Shown: one piece after another, positions 1 through 12,305 of the stretch
How the letters are laid out: each line of letters opens with the position of its first letter
Position numbering within the stretch: the first letter of the stretch is position 1
Source: Halisarca cf. caerulea
Taxonomy: Eukaryota; Porifera; Demospongiae; Chondrillida; Halisarcidae
DNA length: 64,000 nucleotides
Direction of reading: 5' to 3'
Assembly: GCA_963170055.1 (NCBI GenBank)
Contig: CAUJGJ010000192.1
Span: 10,001 to 74,000 of the forward strand
The notes under the pieces: model-generated
The model's database searches: none
What the model saw: only the letters and a program-made list of their open reading frames with translations
What the model was told of the DNA's origin: nothing
Made by a program: the position numbers and the translations under genes

Positions 1-1071
1 TTTGCTTACCAATGCCCGTTTCCACCAATTGCTCCAAGTTCTTGTTTCAGAAATGAACAACTTATTAAAAAATCGGATCAGCGAAATGGCTACAAAAAGA
101 GCACTGAAGTCAACGACCATCGAAGTACAGACCTTGTGTAAGTATGCGTACGTCTAGTCTCGCATAGCCATTTCACTGATCCAATTTTTTTGTTTAATAT
201 CATGAGATTGATTAAATGCAATTCAAAGAACAAAGATATTCTGAAGTGTAGCTGATCCAAAAATGGCTGATCCGGTGAATGTATGGGATTTGCCTATTAA
301 ACTTTTTCTTGCTTTAGAAGTGTAGGTGTTGCTTTAAAACCTACAAAAGGCACTTCGTGCTAACAATCGGAGCTCACTGGCGAAAGATGAAACCTCTGGA
401 TCCTTCGTGGCAACCTGTAGCTCAGTTCGAAAAACTACGAGAAGAAGAATCTTATAATGGTACTGGTGTTGCATAGCTATACATTTTCGTCTGAAATTTC
501 AAAGTTTTTCAAAGAAATTGGCCTACAAAGGGTTTTAACCACTTCATCTTATAGCTAGTGTGTCAAAAGGCACCAATATCATTTTTAAATGCTACTTACT
601 CTATTGCATCGTTAGTTTTCAGACGAAAACAAAATTTGTGCTAATGTATGGCAGCCATGTTTTTCAGTGTCAATCCTACATAATACTACCGTACTCCATA
701 ATACGTACATGGTATCCTAGATGTCTATAAAAACACATGCTGTGCAGATATGTGCAAAGTAGAGTCGTAGGGGTACACATATGGGTAGGGAGGTCTTGGG
801 ATATGCTCCCTCAGGGAAAAATTGAGTCTTTAAGTTATATAAAGTGGTATCTCAGGCCATTTTGGACCATTTAAGGTTGATTGTAGCACATACTCTGAGA
901 ATGTCTTTCGATTAAAACAATTCTTGTGGCACTCTTCTCAAACAGAGAGCATTACCGGCCGGCTACTTCACCATGACACTCCTCATGAGGTGCCTCAAAT
1001 GCATTCTGCTTTTCACGTTGATCACCCTTGAGCAGCGGGTGGAGTTTGCGAACAGATGAATTCAGCTCTAC
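1..1071. other. Non-coding stretch with no firm gene
   Basis: No supported gene. It contains a foldback repeat (67-191). Two overlapping short open frames around 330-480 could be a terminal exon after the AG at about 318, but neither resembles a family I know and the choice of frame is arbitrary. The rest is AT-rich DNA leading into the (TA)n tract. Confidence 0.5.
67..191. repeat. Foldback MITE, about 125 bp
   Basis: The left arm (67-92, a run of A then TCGGATCAGCGAAATGGCTA) is the near-perfect reverse complement of the right arm (165-191, TAGCCATTTCACTGATCC then a T run). A DNA palindrome of this size and form is typical of a small non-autonomous DNA transposon. The inner edge of the right arm carries TAGTCTCGCATAGCCA, a word close to the arms of the foldback at 38303-38357. 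Confidence 0.75.
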
Positions 1072-1204
<133 letters not shown>

Positions 1205-1214
1205 ATTGATTTAA

Positions 1215-3386
1215 ATGGCCGATGGCGATGGCGATGGCGCTGGCGAGAGAGAAGATACTTGTTTGATTGTTCGATTGTTGTGGAAAATTGAGCCAAATCT
1301 AATGAGTTTGAGCGCTTTTTGGCATCGGAGACAAATCTTTGTCGAGAAAGTAGTTGTTTTGTTAGTTTTCCTGATCATTGGGATCGGAAACATGTCAGAA
1401 TCTGCCGCTGAAGATCATCGCGCGATACATGGCAATTGTTCGGTGTGCTTCAGGGACATGCCTATACGCTTCGATGGAATGATCAAGATTCATGGACCAC
1501 GCCAGAATCGCTGTGCTGGTTCTGAGCTTCCTCCCGGTTTGGGTGATGTTGACGAGGATTCACAAAATCGTTCGCGAACAGCTACGACAATTCGAACGGA
1601 TAACGCCGTTCCTATCAAAGACCCTGGACTATACAAGAACAAGATTCTGAAGAGAATACCTAAAGGATCGAGGCATCAGGTGGCGGAAAAGCTCACAACT
1701 ATTCTAAAAGATGTTTCCGAACAAAACAACGAGGCCTCTTGGAAGCGTTTGTTTATGTTCCCAAGTCGGTGTTTGACGTGCCCAAAGAAAGGAGGCCGTA
1801 GGCAGAACCTCTGCAACCTTGTAAATGAAGCTGTGCATCGAGAAACTGACAACCAAACCAACACTGGGAATAGTTTAAAGAAACGCACCACAGTTGATCC
1901 TTTACAAACCTTAGCCAACAGAGTTTCATCCAAGCTTGAGGAGGGAGATTTTCGTGGAGCCATCAGAATTGCTAGCTCATCCACCAAAATTGCACCTGAA
2001 AATCTTGACACTTTGGAGAAACTGAAAGAAAAGCATCCATCCCCTCATCCCTCTTCAGACATTCCATCATTGAGAGCCAATGACTCAATAAATGAGCTAG
2101 ATATCACTCCATCTGTTGTACGTAAAGCAGTATTTGCCTTCCCCGCAGGCTCCGCAGGAGGCCCTGATGGTTTGAGACCCCAGCATTTGAAAGATATCAT
2201 GAGGAGCACCAAAGATGATCTTGATTCAACCTTTCTATCCGCCCTAACAGCTTTCATTGGCCAAGTTGTAGCAGGAAACGTCCCCCAAGCAGTTCGTCCC
2301 CATTTCTTTGGGGCTACACTTATAGGCCTGTCTAAGGAGGATGGAGGGGTGCGGCCAATAGCCATTGGTTGCACTCTACGAAGATTGGCAGCAAAATGTG
2401 TCACTAGTCTGATTAAAGAGGAGATGGGATCCCTCCTTCGCCCAACCCAGTTAGGGTATGGCACTTGCCATGGAGCAGAAGCTGTCGCTCATGCCAGCAG
2501 GACCTTTCTCTCCAACTTGGGGGATCAGCACGTGATGGTCAAATTGGACTACACAAACGCTTTCAACACAGTTCGCCGTGATAAGATGTTAATGGCAGTC
2601 TTGAAGAATACCCCTGAAATCTATCCCTTTGTACACTCTGTCTACAGCCAATCCACCAATCTGTATTTTGGACATTGTGTCATTCCATCTTCAGAGGGCG
2701 TGCAACAGGGTGACCCACTTGGGCCACTTTTGTTCTGCCTATCAATCCTTGATATGATCTCACGCCTTACTTCCATCTTTAAAGCCTTCTATCTAGATGA
2801 TGGAACATTGGGTGGTCCAGTGGAAGACGTACTGAGAGATTTGAAACTCTTGATTGAGGCTTCGAAAGACCTGGGTCTAAATCTCAGTACAAGGAAAAGT
2901 GAAATCATCAGTGACGATGAAAGTGCAGTATCAACCATGATATCGGCTTTTCCATCTTTAACTGTTGTTAGTTCACATAACGCGATGCTGCTGGGATCCC
3001 CCATTGGAGGTGATGTATCAGTCGACTCTGCCATTGGGTCAAAGATACACTCCTTACAAACTTTAGGAGACAGATTGAAGCTCCTACATGCACATGATGC
3101 CCTGACTCTGCTACGGAATGCCTTCACCATGCCCAAGATCCTATACATCCTGAGGACAGCACCTTGTTTTCGGTCTACTTTGCTGGAAGACTTTGACAGC
3201 ATCCAGAGAAGTCTCTTGGAGGGTATCTGTAACATACAATTGAATGATGATTCCTGGATGCAGGCAGCATTGCCCATCAATGCAGGAGGTCTTGGAATTC
3301 GTAGTGCAGCCAAGCTAGCACCGTCTGCTTACTTAGCCTCAGCTGCTGGTTGTGCTACAATCCTACAGACTATCCTACCGGCCTGA
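1215..3386 (+). pseudogene. Non-LTR element polyprotein, zinc finger and RT part
   Basis: This 723-residue frame encodes reverse transcriptase, which copies element RNA into DNA at the target. C75-x2-C78-x14-H93-x6-C100 is a probable nucleic-acid-binding zinc finger. The RT palm is intact: motif A has D445 in KLDYTNAF, motif B is GVQQGDPLGPLLF (495-507) and motif C is YLDD (526-529). The GPDGLRPQHL and VRPIAIG blocks upstream belong to the fingers region. The first ATG is at 1215; a second ATG at 1392 (residue 60) lies just before the zinc finger and may be the true start, since residues 1-59 are hydrophobic and unlike the family. The frame ends at TGA 3384-3386, where homology continues one frame over, so the protein is probably truncated by a single-base indel. 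Confidence 0.85.
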
Positions 3387-4263
3387 TGTGATCTATGCCT
3401 CGATGCACTCACTACAACATGAAGCCATAACTATGTGGCAGAAGCTATCCACAGAACCACCACCCACCGAGGACAATGCTGCAAAACAAAGGTGCTGGGA
3501 CTTTCCAGTGATAGAAGCAACTTTCAACAACCTCCTTCTCAGAAGTGAACAAAAGTCAAGAGCCAGACTGTTAGCTTGCAAACAGAAGGAGTCAGGGGCA
3601 TGGTTGACAGCCCCCCCTATCTCAGCAGTCGGCTTAAGACTTGATGATGAGACAATTCGTATTGCAGTTGGCCTACGTCTTGGTACTCCATTGTGTGTTC
3701 CTCACCCCTGTCAGCACTGTGGTGAGCAAGTGGATCAGTCAGCCACACATGGACTCAGTTGTGTACGAAGTCAGGGACGTAACCCACGACATGCGGAACT
3801 TAACCAGTTTTTCCACAGAACCCTCGCATCTATCAAAGTCCCTAGCACATCGGAGCCTCAAGGGTTATCCCATAGAGACCGCCGCAGACCCGATGGCATG
3901 AGCCTCATCCCTTGGTCACACGGGAGGGCTTTGATCTGGGATGTAACAGTGCATGATACTCTAGCCCCGTCATATCTCCATCTCAGCTCATCTCATGCAG
4001 GGTCAGTGGCTGATAATGCCTCTGGACAGAAGAGACGTCTATATAGTGACCTGACACCCACTCACCATTTGATTCCATTAGCATTCGAGACGATGGGAAC
4101 ATTCTCCAGTGATAGTATGCTTTTCTTAAAGGATGTGACCGGAAGAATCCGATTAATCAACAATGACTCATCAGTTTATTTGTCGTTGTGTCAGAGAATC
4201 AGTGTGATTATTCAAAGATACAATTGTGTATGTGTACTGGGTAATTGTAAACTAGATGTTTAG
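3352..4263 (+). pseudogene. Non-LTR element C-terminal CCHC and nuclease-like domain
   Basis: This is the continuation of the upstream polyprotein in the next frame; the 35-base overlap marks the frameshift. Counting from the frame start, C120-x2-C123-x9-H133-x3-C137 (CQHCGEQ...THGLSC) forms a CCHC knuckle, then an RH pair, then RPDG (179-182) and IWDVTV with D197. In R2-like elements a CCHC followed by a PD...D motif marks the restriction-like endonuclease that nicks the target; the assignment here rests on that order and spacing. The minus-strand copy at 54.3-54.6 kb carries the same block (CQHCGQ...THGLSC, GPDG), so the domain is conserved within this family. The frame ends at 4263, about 45 bp before the A tail. 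Confidence 0.75.
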
Positions 4264-4305
4264 GTCACATGTATGTAGATGTGTACATGTGGTTATGTTG
4301 AATAA

Positions 4306-4309
4306 TTAA

Positions 4310-4372
<63 letters not shown>
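4306..4372. repeat. A tail followed by (TA)n
   Basis: About 22 A followed by roughly 45 bp of TA repeats. The A run is read as the 3' tail of the non-LTR element; the TA repeats resume the tract that precedes the element. Confidence 0.85.
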
Positions 4373-4375
<3 letters not shown>

Positions 4376-4470
4376 CCCAATCTAAGTTATATCCTATAAA
4401 CAGGTCAACTGGGATATAACAGGATTTAGGGGCCACATATACACACAGGGGCTCTTAATTCCTGTTATAT
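4373..4470. repeat. Dispersed repeat, inverse of 11541-11650
   Basis: This sequence, including AAGTTATATCCTATAAACAGG and GCCACATATACACACAGGGG, matches the reverse complement of 11541-11650 over about 90 bp with scattered differences. Internally, GGGATATAACAG and CTGTTATATTTTTCCC form short arms, so each copy can also fold back. Confidence 0.7.
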
Positions 4471-4621
4471 TTTTCCCTGATACTGCAATTGAAGGCAATA
4501 CCAATCAATTCAACCAGAGACAAAAACAATCTGTCGAAGCCATAACAGTAGCCGAACTACAGGTCATATTTCCCGCCAAAACCTATGTAAGAAGGATCGA
4601 GGTGTTGCTTGCCGTACACAT

Positions 4622-4740
4622 ATACGCCAGGAGCGGGGTATATAATAGTTTACCAATGGTCTTTTGTGGTGTACAGGATATGCATCTACGAGCCTGAGGG
4701 TGCGAACTATTATATATATATATATTATATATATATTACC
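4622..4740. repeat. MITE copy related to 10825-10946
   Basis: GGGGTATATAATAGTTTACC followed by AATGGTCTTTTGTGG, a TACAGGATA word and GCCTGAGGG repeats, in the same order, the words of the foldback at 10825-10946. The right end runs into a TA-rich stretch (4711-4737). The region between this and the EGF exon at 4878 holds nothing else I recognise. Confidence 0.6.
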
Positions 4741-4877
4741 CTATTCTTTCCGTGCATCCTATCAATGTTCTGGCGCATCTAACTAATGAATTAGCACATT
4801 ACACACATGCATGCTCCATGGCATTTATGAGCATATAATGTATAAATCATCATGTTTTGCATGATGTTTGCTTGTAG

Positions 4878-5009
4878 ATGTCGATGAATGCAGCTCTATT
4901 ACAACTAATAACTGCTCACATTTTTGTACTAAAACTATTGGAGGTTACATCTGTTCATGTCCTAATGGTTACATATTAGCATCCAACAATTTCACCTGCA
5001 AAAGGGAAG
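4878..5009 (+). pseudogene. Orphan calcium-binding EGF exon (locus A0)
   Basis: This 44-codon exon lies between an AG acceptor (4876-4877) and a GTGAG donor (5010). It starts and ends in phase 1, the usual symmetry for EGF modules. It reads [28 protein letters not shown], with six cysteines and the DVDEC and GGYxC marks of a calcium-binding EGF domain, an extracellular adhesion module. It is nearly identical to the minus-strand EGF exon at 50961-51092 of locus C, and the first 25 bases of the following intron also match. I see no upstream Ig or FN3 exon on this strand, and the next recognisable exon (6735) has lost its donor, so this is best read as a remnant of a duplicated receptor gene. 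The exon itself is intact and could still be used. Confidence 0.7.
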
Positions 5010-6734
5010 GTGAGTAGTATTTAGGTCTGTATGAGCTAGTATCTTCCCATAGTATGTGTTTAATATGTAAAATACTGTATGAATGATGTCATTGCCTATT
5101 TTCCCTGTAAGGCAAGGATGTATATTTCCCACTTTGTAGCAGATGTTTTGTGTAATGCCGTACACATACAAATTTTTGTGGGATTAAACTCTCATGGATT
5201 TTGCAAGTGGAAGCCATGCATTAAATTTGAGCCACACCAGATAAAGTGCTAGTACAATGGTCAAAAGGCCATGAAAAGGAGAGAAGTCGTCAAGGAGTAT
5301 ACTTCAGTGCCATCACTGGTGTGTTTAATGTCTTTCATCCAGAAATAGAGGAAGTTTATATCAGTTAAGACTAAAAGAAAGCAGGATTATAAGGGGATCA
5401 GCAGAAATAAAAAACGCGAAAATTATGAAAATCGCCCATCTGTGAAAGTTTCATCCTGCAAAAGTTTGATATATGCGGTATTCTTGGCCTACTCAATGTG
5501 TGCAAGGAATTAAGCCTTAGGTTAACTGTTAGTATTCACTATAGCTTCTTTCCTTAGTGTTTTTGTAGCAAGAGTACCTCACATTAATAAAATGGCCTTG
5601 TATATGATGTTTGTGATTTAGTGTAGTATTTGCAGGATGTGTATATACAGTAAAAACTCTATAATGAGGACACCATTGGGACCTCCGAAAACTGTCCTGT
5701 TTGTGGAGGTGTCCTTATTTCAGAGGATTCAACTGTACACATGTCAATGTGAGGGACTTCAAATGGGACAGAGCAATGGTGTCCGGTTTTTAAGGAGATT
5801 TCTGCATTTCAGAGGTGTCCTGTAATGGAGGTTTCACTGTATTATAATACTTTCGCCTGGGTCATTGTATTCAATTTAAGGGCTATACAGTGCATGTGCG
5901 ATGTTTTTGTACATAATATTATGCACTGTATTATATTTAGTGCATGTATTCATACTATTTCTCAAGAATTATTCTAATTAAAGGGTAGCGTACACTTACA
6001 ACAATGTACTCCTATGCACATTAAATAACAACCTCTAGCAGTTCTATCTTAAAAAATTAGCATGCTAAATAATTTTGGTGAAAATTGTATTGTGTAATCT
6101 GTATAGCAGGAAATTTTTGCAGGGTATAGCTTCCATGAGTAACCCAGTTTTGCAAATTTCGTGAATATTATTTTCATGAACCTCTAAATTTTGGAGGGCC
6201 TTTTTTATAAGGCAGTGGTGGAAAAATAGCTTGGTGTGTATCATGCGAACATAATGACTTAAGACTTAAAGACAAAGATGTTTGCACCCTTCAGACTTCA
6301 GTCAAAGAATCAGTTATTTTTGCTTTGCAATGGGCCATCAAGCTTGGGAGTGCACACTTCAGTTCAGCTCAGAGTTTTTGGGTTAGATAAGGTGGTGAGT
6401 ACAAATTTTTACCTCACCCTAGAGATTTTAGGAAATAGAATGTGGTGTCTCGGGCCATTTAAGACCATTTAAGGTTGATTTTAACCCTCATGTAGGGCCT
6501 TCTTTATAGTACATAATTTGTACTATAATTGGTATTATTGGAGAAGGGAGGGGGGGGGGGTGAAAGCTGGAGAGTTTGGGATGGAAGTACTCCCCCCCCC
6601 ACAAACACACACTGGATAGAACCCTGTACATACATATGCTAAATTGCAATTTTGATATTATACATATACCAATCATCTGACATACTCAATGTCATGATTG
6701 TATTAATTTTCAATTACAACTTTTTGTACTGTAG
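5010..6734. other. Intron-like DNA of remnant locus A0
   Basis: No gene was recognised. The segment carries a TIR repeat (5647-5840). Near 6030-6090 the text AGCAGTTCTATCTT followed by TTGGTGAAAATTGT matches the reverse complement of about 49600-49650 in the corresponding intron of locus C, showing that intron sequence was duplicated with the exons. Confidence 0.5.
5647..5840. repeat. CAGTGAAACCTC-type TIR repeat, copy 1
   Basis: It begins ACAGTAAAAACTCTATAATG and ends with the reverse complement ATGGAGGTTTCACTGT; inside, GAGGACACC and AGGTGTCC also pair. The same terminal words recur at 33471-33670, 34160-34370, 47831-48022 and 63627-63812, so this is a dispersed MITE family of about 200 bp. 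Confidence 0.65.
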
Positions 6735-6773
6735 AGCTGCCAACTGCTTCTTCACCCATGTACTTGGAATCCG
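6735..6773 (+). pseudogene. Broken receptor linker exon (locus A0)
   Basis: After a TGTAG acceptor the sequence reads AGCTGCCAACTGC, closely matching the start of the linker exon of locus C (48346-48302, AGCTGACAACTGC), and translates as LPTASSPM. The matching GT donor is absent (ATCCGGATATAA follows), so the exon probably cannot be spliced as in locus C. Its order after the EGF exon at 4878 is that of locus C, supporting a decayed duplicate. The similarity is short, so chance is possible. Confidence 0.45.
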
Positions 6774-7525
6774 GATATAAGTGAAAATTCCCACCCAAAT
6801 GTCATGTCAGAACTTTGTTACAGCCAACACTTGTTCTATTACCATATATTACACTGACATTGACCAAAACTTTATACCCAGAAATTTGCTATTAAAGTGT
6901 TTATTTGCTCCACTATACTTAACCTATATCTGAAAAACCATGTAAGGCTAATATTTGTTTATTGCAATTTCAATCCGGTCCTTATGTTTTTCAAGTGATC
7001 TATTTCATGCATATGCAATGGTTTCTTTCATTCTGTTATGTGCTTGCAAATTCTCGCATTATTCCTTCTACCAATGCAGACTGATTTCCAAAATGCCAGT
7101 AGAAAATAACATAAGAGTATGCAACTTCTTGATTATAATAAAGTGTGGTGGAAGACATTTTTCAGCTATATATGTGTATATGTATGTACAATATATAGAA
7201 TTAAACTTTGCTGTGTGTGTCCAAGCTTTAGAGGTGAGTAACGAAAAAGTTCAATGACAAAATGGCCGCTCCTTCAGTGCTGAATGTAGCCACTTGATGC
7301 ATGGGTATGGTTCATAGTTTCGTTTTATCAGAACAATTAGACATACTAGTACCATTGAAGGAGCCTTTTGCTGCTTTTATGTTATCCAAATTTTATTCTA
7401 AGGAATATTGTGTTAACAGATTCCTCTGTATGTGTAACATCTGGATGTGGAAATTAAGGTATGGAGATATGAATTATTCTAGTATAGAAATATATCACAC
7501 AGATGATTTGATATCAGGATTACTG

Positions 7526-7602
7526 ATATGAAACAAGCGATTCGAGTTTAAAAAACTCATGGGCCGCCTACGGCCCTGGAAACTTGAATCGCTTGGATAT
7601 CG
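7526..7602. repeat. Foldback repeat with AAGCGATTC arms
   Basis: CAAGCGATTCGAGTTT (left) pairs with AAACTTGAATCGCTTG (right) around a short centre containing GGGCCGCCTACGGCCC, itself a palindrome. Outer GATAT words extend the pairing. This is consistent with a small foldback element or a stable hairpin. Confidence 0.6.
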
Positions 7603-8670
7603 GCATTATTGACTAAAATAATATTTCGAAGAACTCTTCTGGTCTAAAAGACCCTTCGCTGATAAAATCAGGAGCAAACGAATGAATTTCACCGAAAATT
7701 AGCCAAAAGATTTTGTACCGACTTAATTCGCGTCCGCCATGTTGTTGACATATATATATATTGACATCGTTCTGGACGTTCCGGACACTTCCGGTGAAAG
7801 TAAAAACAATATAGGGCTGCCTTTCGGTGGCCCAAAAAAACGGACATCTACAACTAATTAAATTAAAACACAAGATACAGATAATTATTATTATTATAGT
7901 TATATAATATCTTAAGGTCGCCGACTCTTAAACGTCTTATCCCTTATTGAGATTCAATTAAGGTAATTTTGGTTGAACCAGTTTTTCGTCAGTACTAGTA
8001 TAGTATATAGGGCAGTTTGTTCTCAGGAGTAAGAACTACATACATGCCTTTGTTGTGCTGTAATATGCAAACTGTATACATATAATATTATAATATATAA
8101 TTAATGTAACTAGGGTATACATAATATTATAGGAATGCAAGACGCCAGTAGTTATAGGACAGATTATATAGGCAAAAAGGCATATTGGCATGTGGTAATC
8201 CCGCATAGCCAGACCTATTCCACCTTTTTGCATGCACAATGAAAATGGAGAAAGAGGTCAACGATTCATCTGATCTTTGCCGAGGAGCCTGTCTTGCAAT
8301 TGGGTAAACTACCCCTAATTCTGTCTCTTATATATGTTAAACCATTGTTTGACACTCGAGGCGAAGTTGAAAACAGGAACTGTAAAAAAGAATGAAATTT
8401 TCCCACCTCCGAATTAGCACGGACATGTCTCACATGTGTAGTGAACTGCCTTCATGAGATACGAGGATTGACCAGATTGAACTGCATAAAAACCAAGATT
8501 CTAAAATGCCAAAAGAAATGCATACCATTAACAGAATCTGCATAATATGCATGACACTTTATGATTTATAAAAATACATTGCTGAAGAAAACATGTGCAT
8601 TTAAGATAGGAACAGGACCTGCATGCTCCTCAGCTAAAAGATGTGTATACCATTTGCAGAATCAAATACA

Positions 8671-8934
<264 letters not shown>

Positions 8935-9360
8935 AGTTCAAAGTAGTTGCTACAGGGGGAAGGCATAATAATTATTATTATGCATTGTAGCTGTCTCCTA
9001 TAGCTAGCTAATTCAGTTTTACAGTCCTTGTACTAGTCTATCGAGCACAAAGTGGCATGCCCTGCTACCGAACATGTTGTGTGATTATTATTATTATGAC
9101 ATTGTTACATGTAATGATTTTAAGTATAATTAAACATCTGTCAGAGAAATATATGGAAACTGATTCTTCACTTCACTAGCTGAATACCAATAAAGGGCTT
9201 GCTTGGGTGTGGACATGTACAGGTGTGCATATGCATGTGCACATAATGTACATATATACGTAATAAATTACACATGTATCACTGGAATTGCATATGCATG
9301 AACCTGGGTGTGGGCAGGTGTGCATGTGTGTACATACATTGCTTATAATTAAGAGTACCT

Positions 9361-9500
<140 letters not shown>

Positions 9501-9766
9501 AATATTTTTGTTTGATATTTAGCATGCATTAATGGTGTATCACTGAAATTGCACGTGCATATGCGTTTAAATACACTAAGCAATACAATTATTTGGGCTA
9601 ATTGAATTTAAATAAATATAATGAACACCTGGATGTGAGTGGTGCATAAAAATGAATAAGATGTCCCTGTTCAAGTAATAAATCGAGTTGGTTAATGTGT
9701 ATTGCCAAGTGTAATAGACATCAATGTACTGCCGGGGTATGGTGACGATGAAGGAATGAATGTCTA

Positions 9767-10681
9767 TCATTTATCAGTCATGTGTGACTCCACAGATCTG
9801 GCTGCTCCATGTCCACATATCACAAACAAATACTTCTTCTGATGCAATCTAACGGCACAACAGGCACATGAATGTCTTGCCTGCTTAAGGAGAGAAATTT
9901 CGGGCCACTGTTCATGATGGCCATCATACAAGAAAATTGAACCATGGTGAAGGTTTCTGTCATCCTTCCAGCCACCTAATACCAGCACAGCGTTGTCAAA
10001 TATAGTTAAACCACTACACTTCAAGGGCACCTCAGGGAGTTTATGCCAACATGTTTCCAATACAGGGGCTTCTCTATCATGTGCAGCAGATTTGATAACA
10101 GCAATGTTGGCTTTGTACACAAAACTTGAGCTGTTCACTCCTAAAGATTGCGCATTGCAAATAGTAAGATGGAATAGGTAGCTGTGTAATTTCCCTCCAA
10201 GTGGAATTTGATAGTGACACATCTACGATTTCAACGCATGATAGCACTTCATCATTGCAATCTCTACCACCGGCAAGAAGGATGTAAGTGTCAAAACCAA
10301 TCCCTCCTGAATTGTGCCTTCCAAATGTCAGCTGTGGTTCACCGTTGCTCCATTGGGATTCAGAGACTAAACTCCATACTTCACTGGAGCATTCTTCTTC
10401 TTTGATCTTTGTTGTCCAATCACCTCCCATGATGTACAGTTTACTGTTTGCTACCGCCAAGGCAAACCTACACCATTGACGATTTTCCGGAAAAGGTAAT
10501 GTGGACCACGTGCTTTGTGTGATGTTGAATACATACAAATGAGGATGAAATCGCCAACGTCTCTCGCCCACAAATAGCTTTCCATTGAAGAATACAGCTA
10601 CAGGACTGGAAATCTCTGCCACACATTCATGTTCTTCAACCCAATGCAAATGCAAGTTCTTGAAGTGATCTTTTTTGGTAG
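9767..10681 (-). pseudogene. Kelch-repeat protein fragment, frameshifted
   Basis: Translation of the minus strand gives kelch beta-propeller blades, a fold used for protein binding. Examples are LYIMGGDW, ILLAGGRDC and LVLGGWKDD, each preceded by a tryptophan strand (STWSTLPFP, WREITQLP, WHKLPEVP). The piece starts after a plausible TTTGTAG acceptor at 10682 (ATKKDHFKN...) and ends at a stop at 9767. The frame must change near 10125: the frame from 10681 becomes meaningless after IFRSEQLK, while the next frame supplies FVYKANIAVI and two more blades. A short deletion within one blade is likely. About four blades are present against the usual five to seven, and no BTB, BACK or F-box domain is visible, so the 5' part is missing. 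It is probably a pseudogene; a sequencing indel is the alternative. Confidence 0.7.
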
Positions 10682-10824
10682 CCTACAAAGCGTTGCAAAG
10701 GAAAAATTGGTAATTGGCAACAAATCCGTGATCAAAGACGTCCTGCATAATATCCAGGACTTGTGTTAAATGAAGCAGTGTACAACATTGCTGATTGGAC
10801 ATAATATTATTAAACTTGAAACTT

Positions 10825-10946
10825 GGTATATGTAATAGCCAACCAATGGTCTTTGTGGCGTACAGGACATACACACATAAGCCTGAGGGCAAGTGTGTGT
10901 ATATCTTGTGCACCACAATGACCATTGGTTAACTGTCATATACCCC
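10825..10946. repeat. Foldback MITE, about 122 bp
   Basis: The left arm GGTATATGTAATAGCC..AACCAATGGTCTTTGTGG pairs with the right arm CCACAATGACCATTGGTTAACTGTCATATACC with a few mismatches. The centre holds GCCTGAGGGC. A related copy lies at 4622-4740. Confidence 0.75.
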
Positions 10947-11540
10947 ACACCCAACGTTTATGTTTGGTGGGAACTGTATGTAGTTCGGCTGCTGCTATGG
11001 CTTTAATCGATTGTCTCCGCTATAAGGATTTCCAGAACTGCTGTTGCTGGAATTATTTTAACTGTAGACAGTTCCAAGATAATTACATTACTCCTGCCAC
11101 CTTGCTGTAGACTGTGCCGGACAAGGAAAATTATTGTCCACCGGGAAACATGCTTTCAGTTTTAGCTCGCAGCCGAGTTTGACATTGTAAAGAAAGGCTA
11201 CAAGCCGTTCAACACCAAAAAGCCCCAGCTGGGCTTTAAGGATCTTTGAAGCGTAGGGCAATCAAGTCAAGGTGAACCTGGAAGCATGCCCTGGTATTAG
11301 GGTCTATATGCCCTGACGACATTCTTTATCTATCAATCCTGGTATTCAGGGCCAGTGGCTTCCCAGATTTCACCCTGAAACTATACAGCAAACAAACCTT
11401 ATCCATTGTCTATACTGTTTTCCAACTATGTGAATCCCAATTTAGTGAATTAGTTTCTCTGCAAAATTCATTGCCTCTTTCAAGAGCTGAGTACTTTATT
11501 ATAAAATTGTGAATAATTGTATTCAGTTTATATCACCTTC

Positions 11541-11650
11541 CATATTTGGGAAGGATATAACAGAAATTAAGAGCCCCTGTGTGTATATGTGGCCTCTTAA
11601 ATTCTGTTATATCCCAGTTGGCCTGTTTACAGGATACAACTTGGTTAGGC
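11541..11650. repeat. Dispersed repeat, inverse of 4373-4470
   Basis: GGATATAACAGAAATTAAGAG and CCTGTTTACAGGATACAACTT match the reverse complement of the copy at 4373-4470. The two copies flank the region holding the EGF remnant and the kelch pseudogene. Confidence 0.7.
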
Positions 11651-12305
11651 TACCGTGAAAGCGGGGTATATATTATACACATACACAAGGATGGACCAGG
11701 CTGGAATTAAAGCAAGTGGCGTGATGCAGGGCTCCTCAATCATCAGACCATTGCATGGTTGCAATAGTTCATGTTGGTATCTAAGAGTTACAAGTGAACT
11801 TACATTTAGTATATAACACATTTTAATTGATTGCAGCCAAATCAGTCATACAGAAATACACTGTTAGAAATGAGTGGTGATTTTCACACCCGCAAAGGTG
11901 TGAATTGTTGGCTACAGTGAGCACACCACTTATTAGTGTGATATTCACTCCAAGCCACATGGTGTGATTGTCACTCTTGAACAAGGGTGAAGGTCACTCT
12001 GCAAATTAGAGTGCTGTTACAGTAGCCATTGTGTGCTTGGCCTTGCATTTCTATATTATGTCATGCACATTTCATTTTATGCATAACAATGATGTACAAT
12101 TGCAAATTCTTGAAACTTTAAACTAATTTAAAATAAAACTATTGCAACCAAATTTTAAATATGCGAAAGGAAAGGAGCAATAATATAAGTTGTGAGTAAC
12201 TGTCATTCTATAGTTTTAAATTGGCTATAAATATGGAAAGCCTAGGTTTCCTGACCACCTGCACATGTAAAAATATATGTTCAAAAAACTGAAAAAGGGT
12301 GTAGG

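Larger units (their letters stand above)
1205..4327 (+). mobile_element. Non-LTR retrotransposon, RLE-type, in (TA)n
   Basis: One element on the plus strand with an N-terminal zinc finger, a reverse transcriptase and a C-terminal CCHC plus PD...D nuclease-like segment. It ends in a run of about 22 A at 4306-4327. No LTRs are present. The architecture (zinc finger, RT, CCHC, restriction-like endonuclease, no N-terminal APE endonuclease) is that of the early-branching R2/R4/NeSL-like non-LTR groups; I cannot name the clade. The reading frame is broken once near 3380. (TA)n lies on both flanks, so any target-site duplication is hidden in the repeat. Confidence 0.85.
10682..12300. other. Non-coding, MITE-bearing region
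   Basis: No supported gene. It contains the foldback at 10825-10946 and the repeat at 11541-11650. A minus-strand open segment (10683-10925) could hold an upstream kelch exon, but its frame overlaps the MITE. The open frame at 10925-11110 is unrecognised. Confidence 0.45.

Noticed and set aside
1676..3313. Minus-strand open frames of 111-174 codons
   Set aside because: They are antisense shadows of the reverse transcriptase frame with no family of their own.
8228..8304. Possible first exon starting ATGAAAATGGAG
   Set aside because: No downstream exon continues it and no family is recognised.
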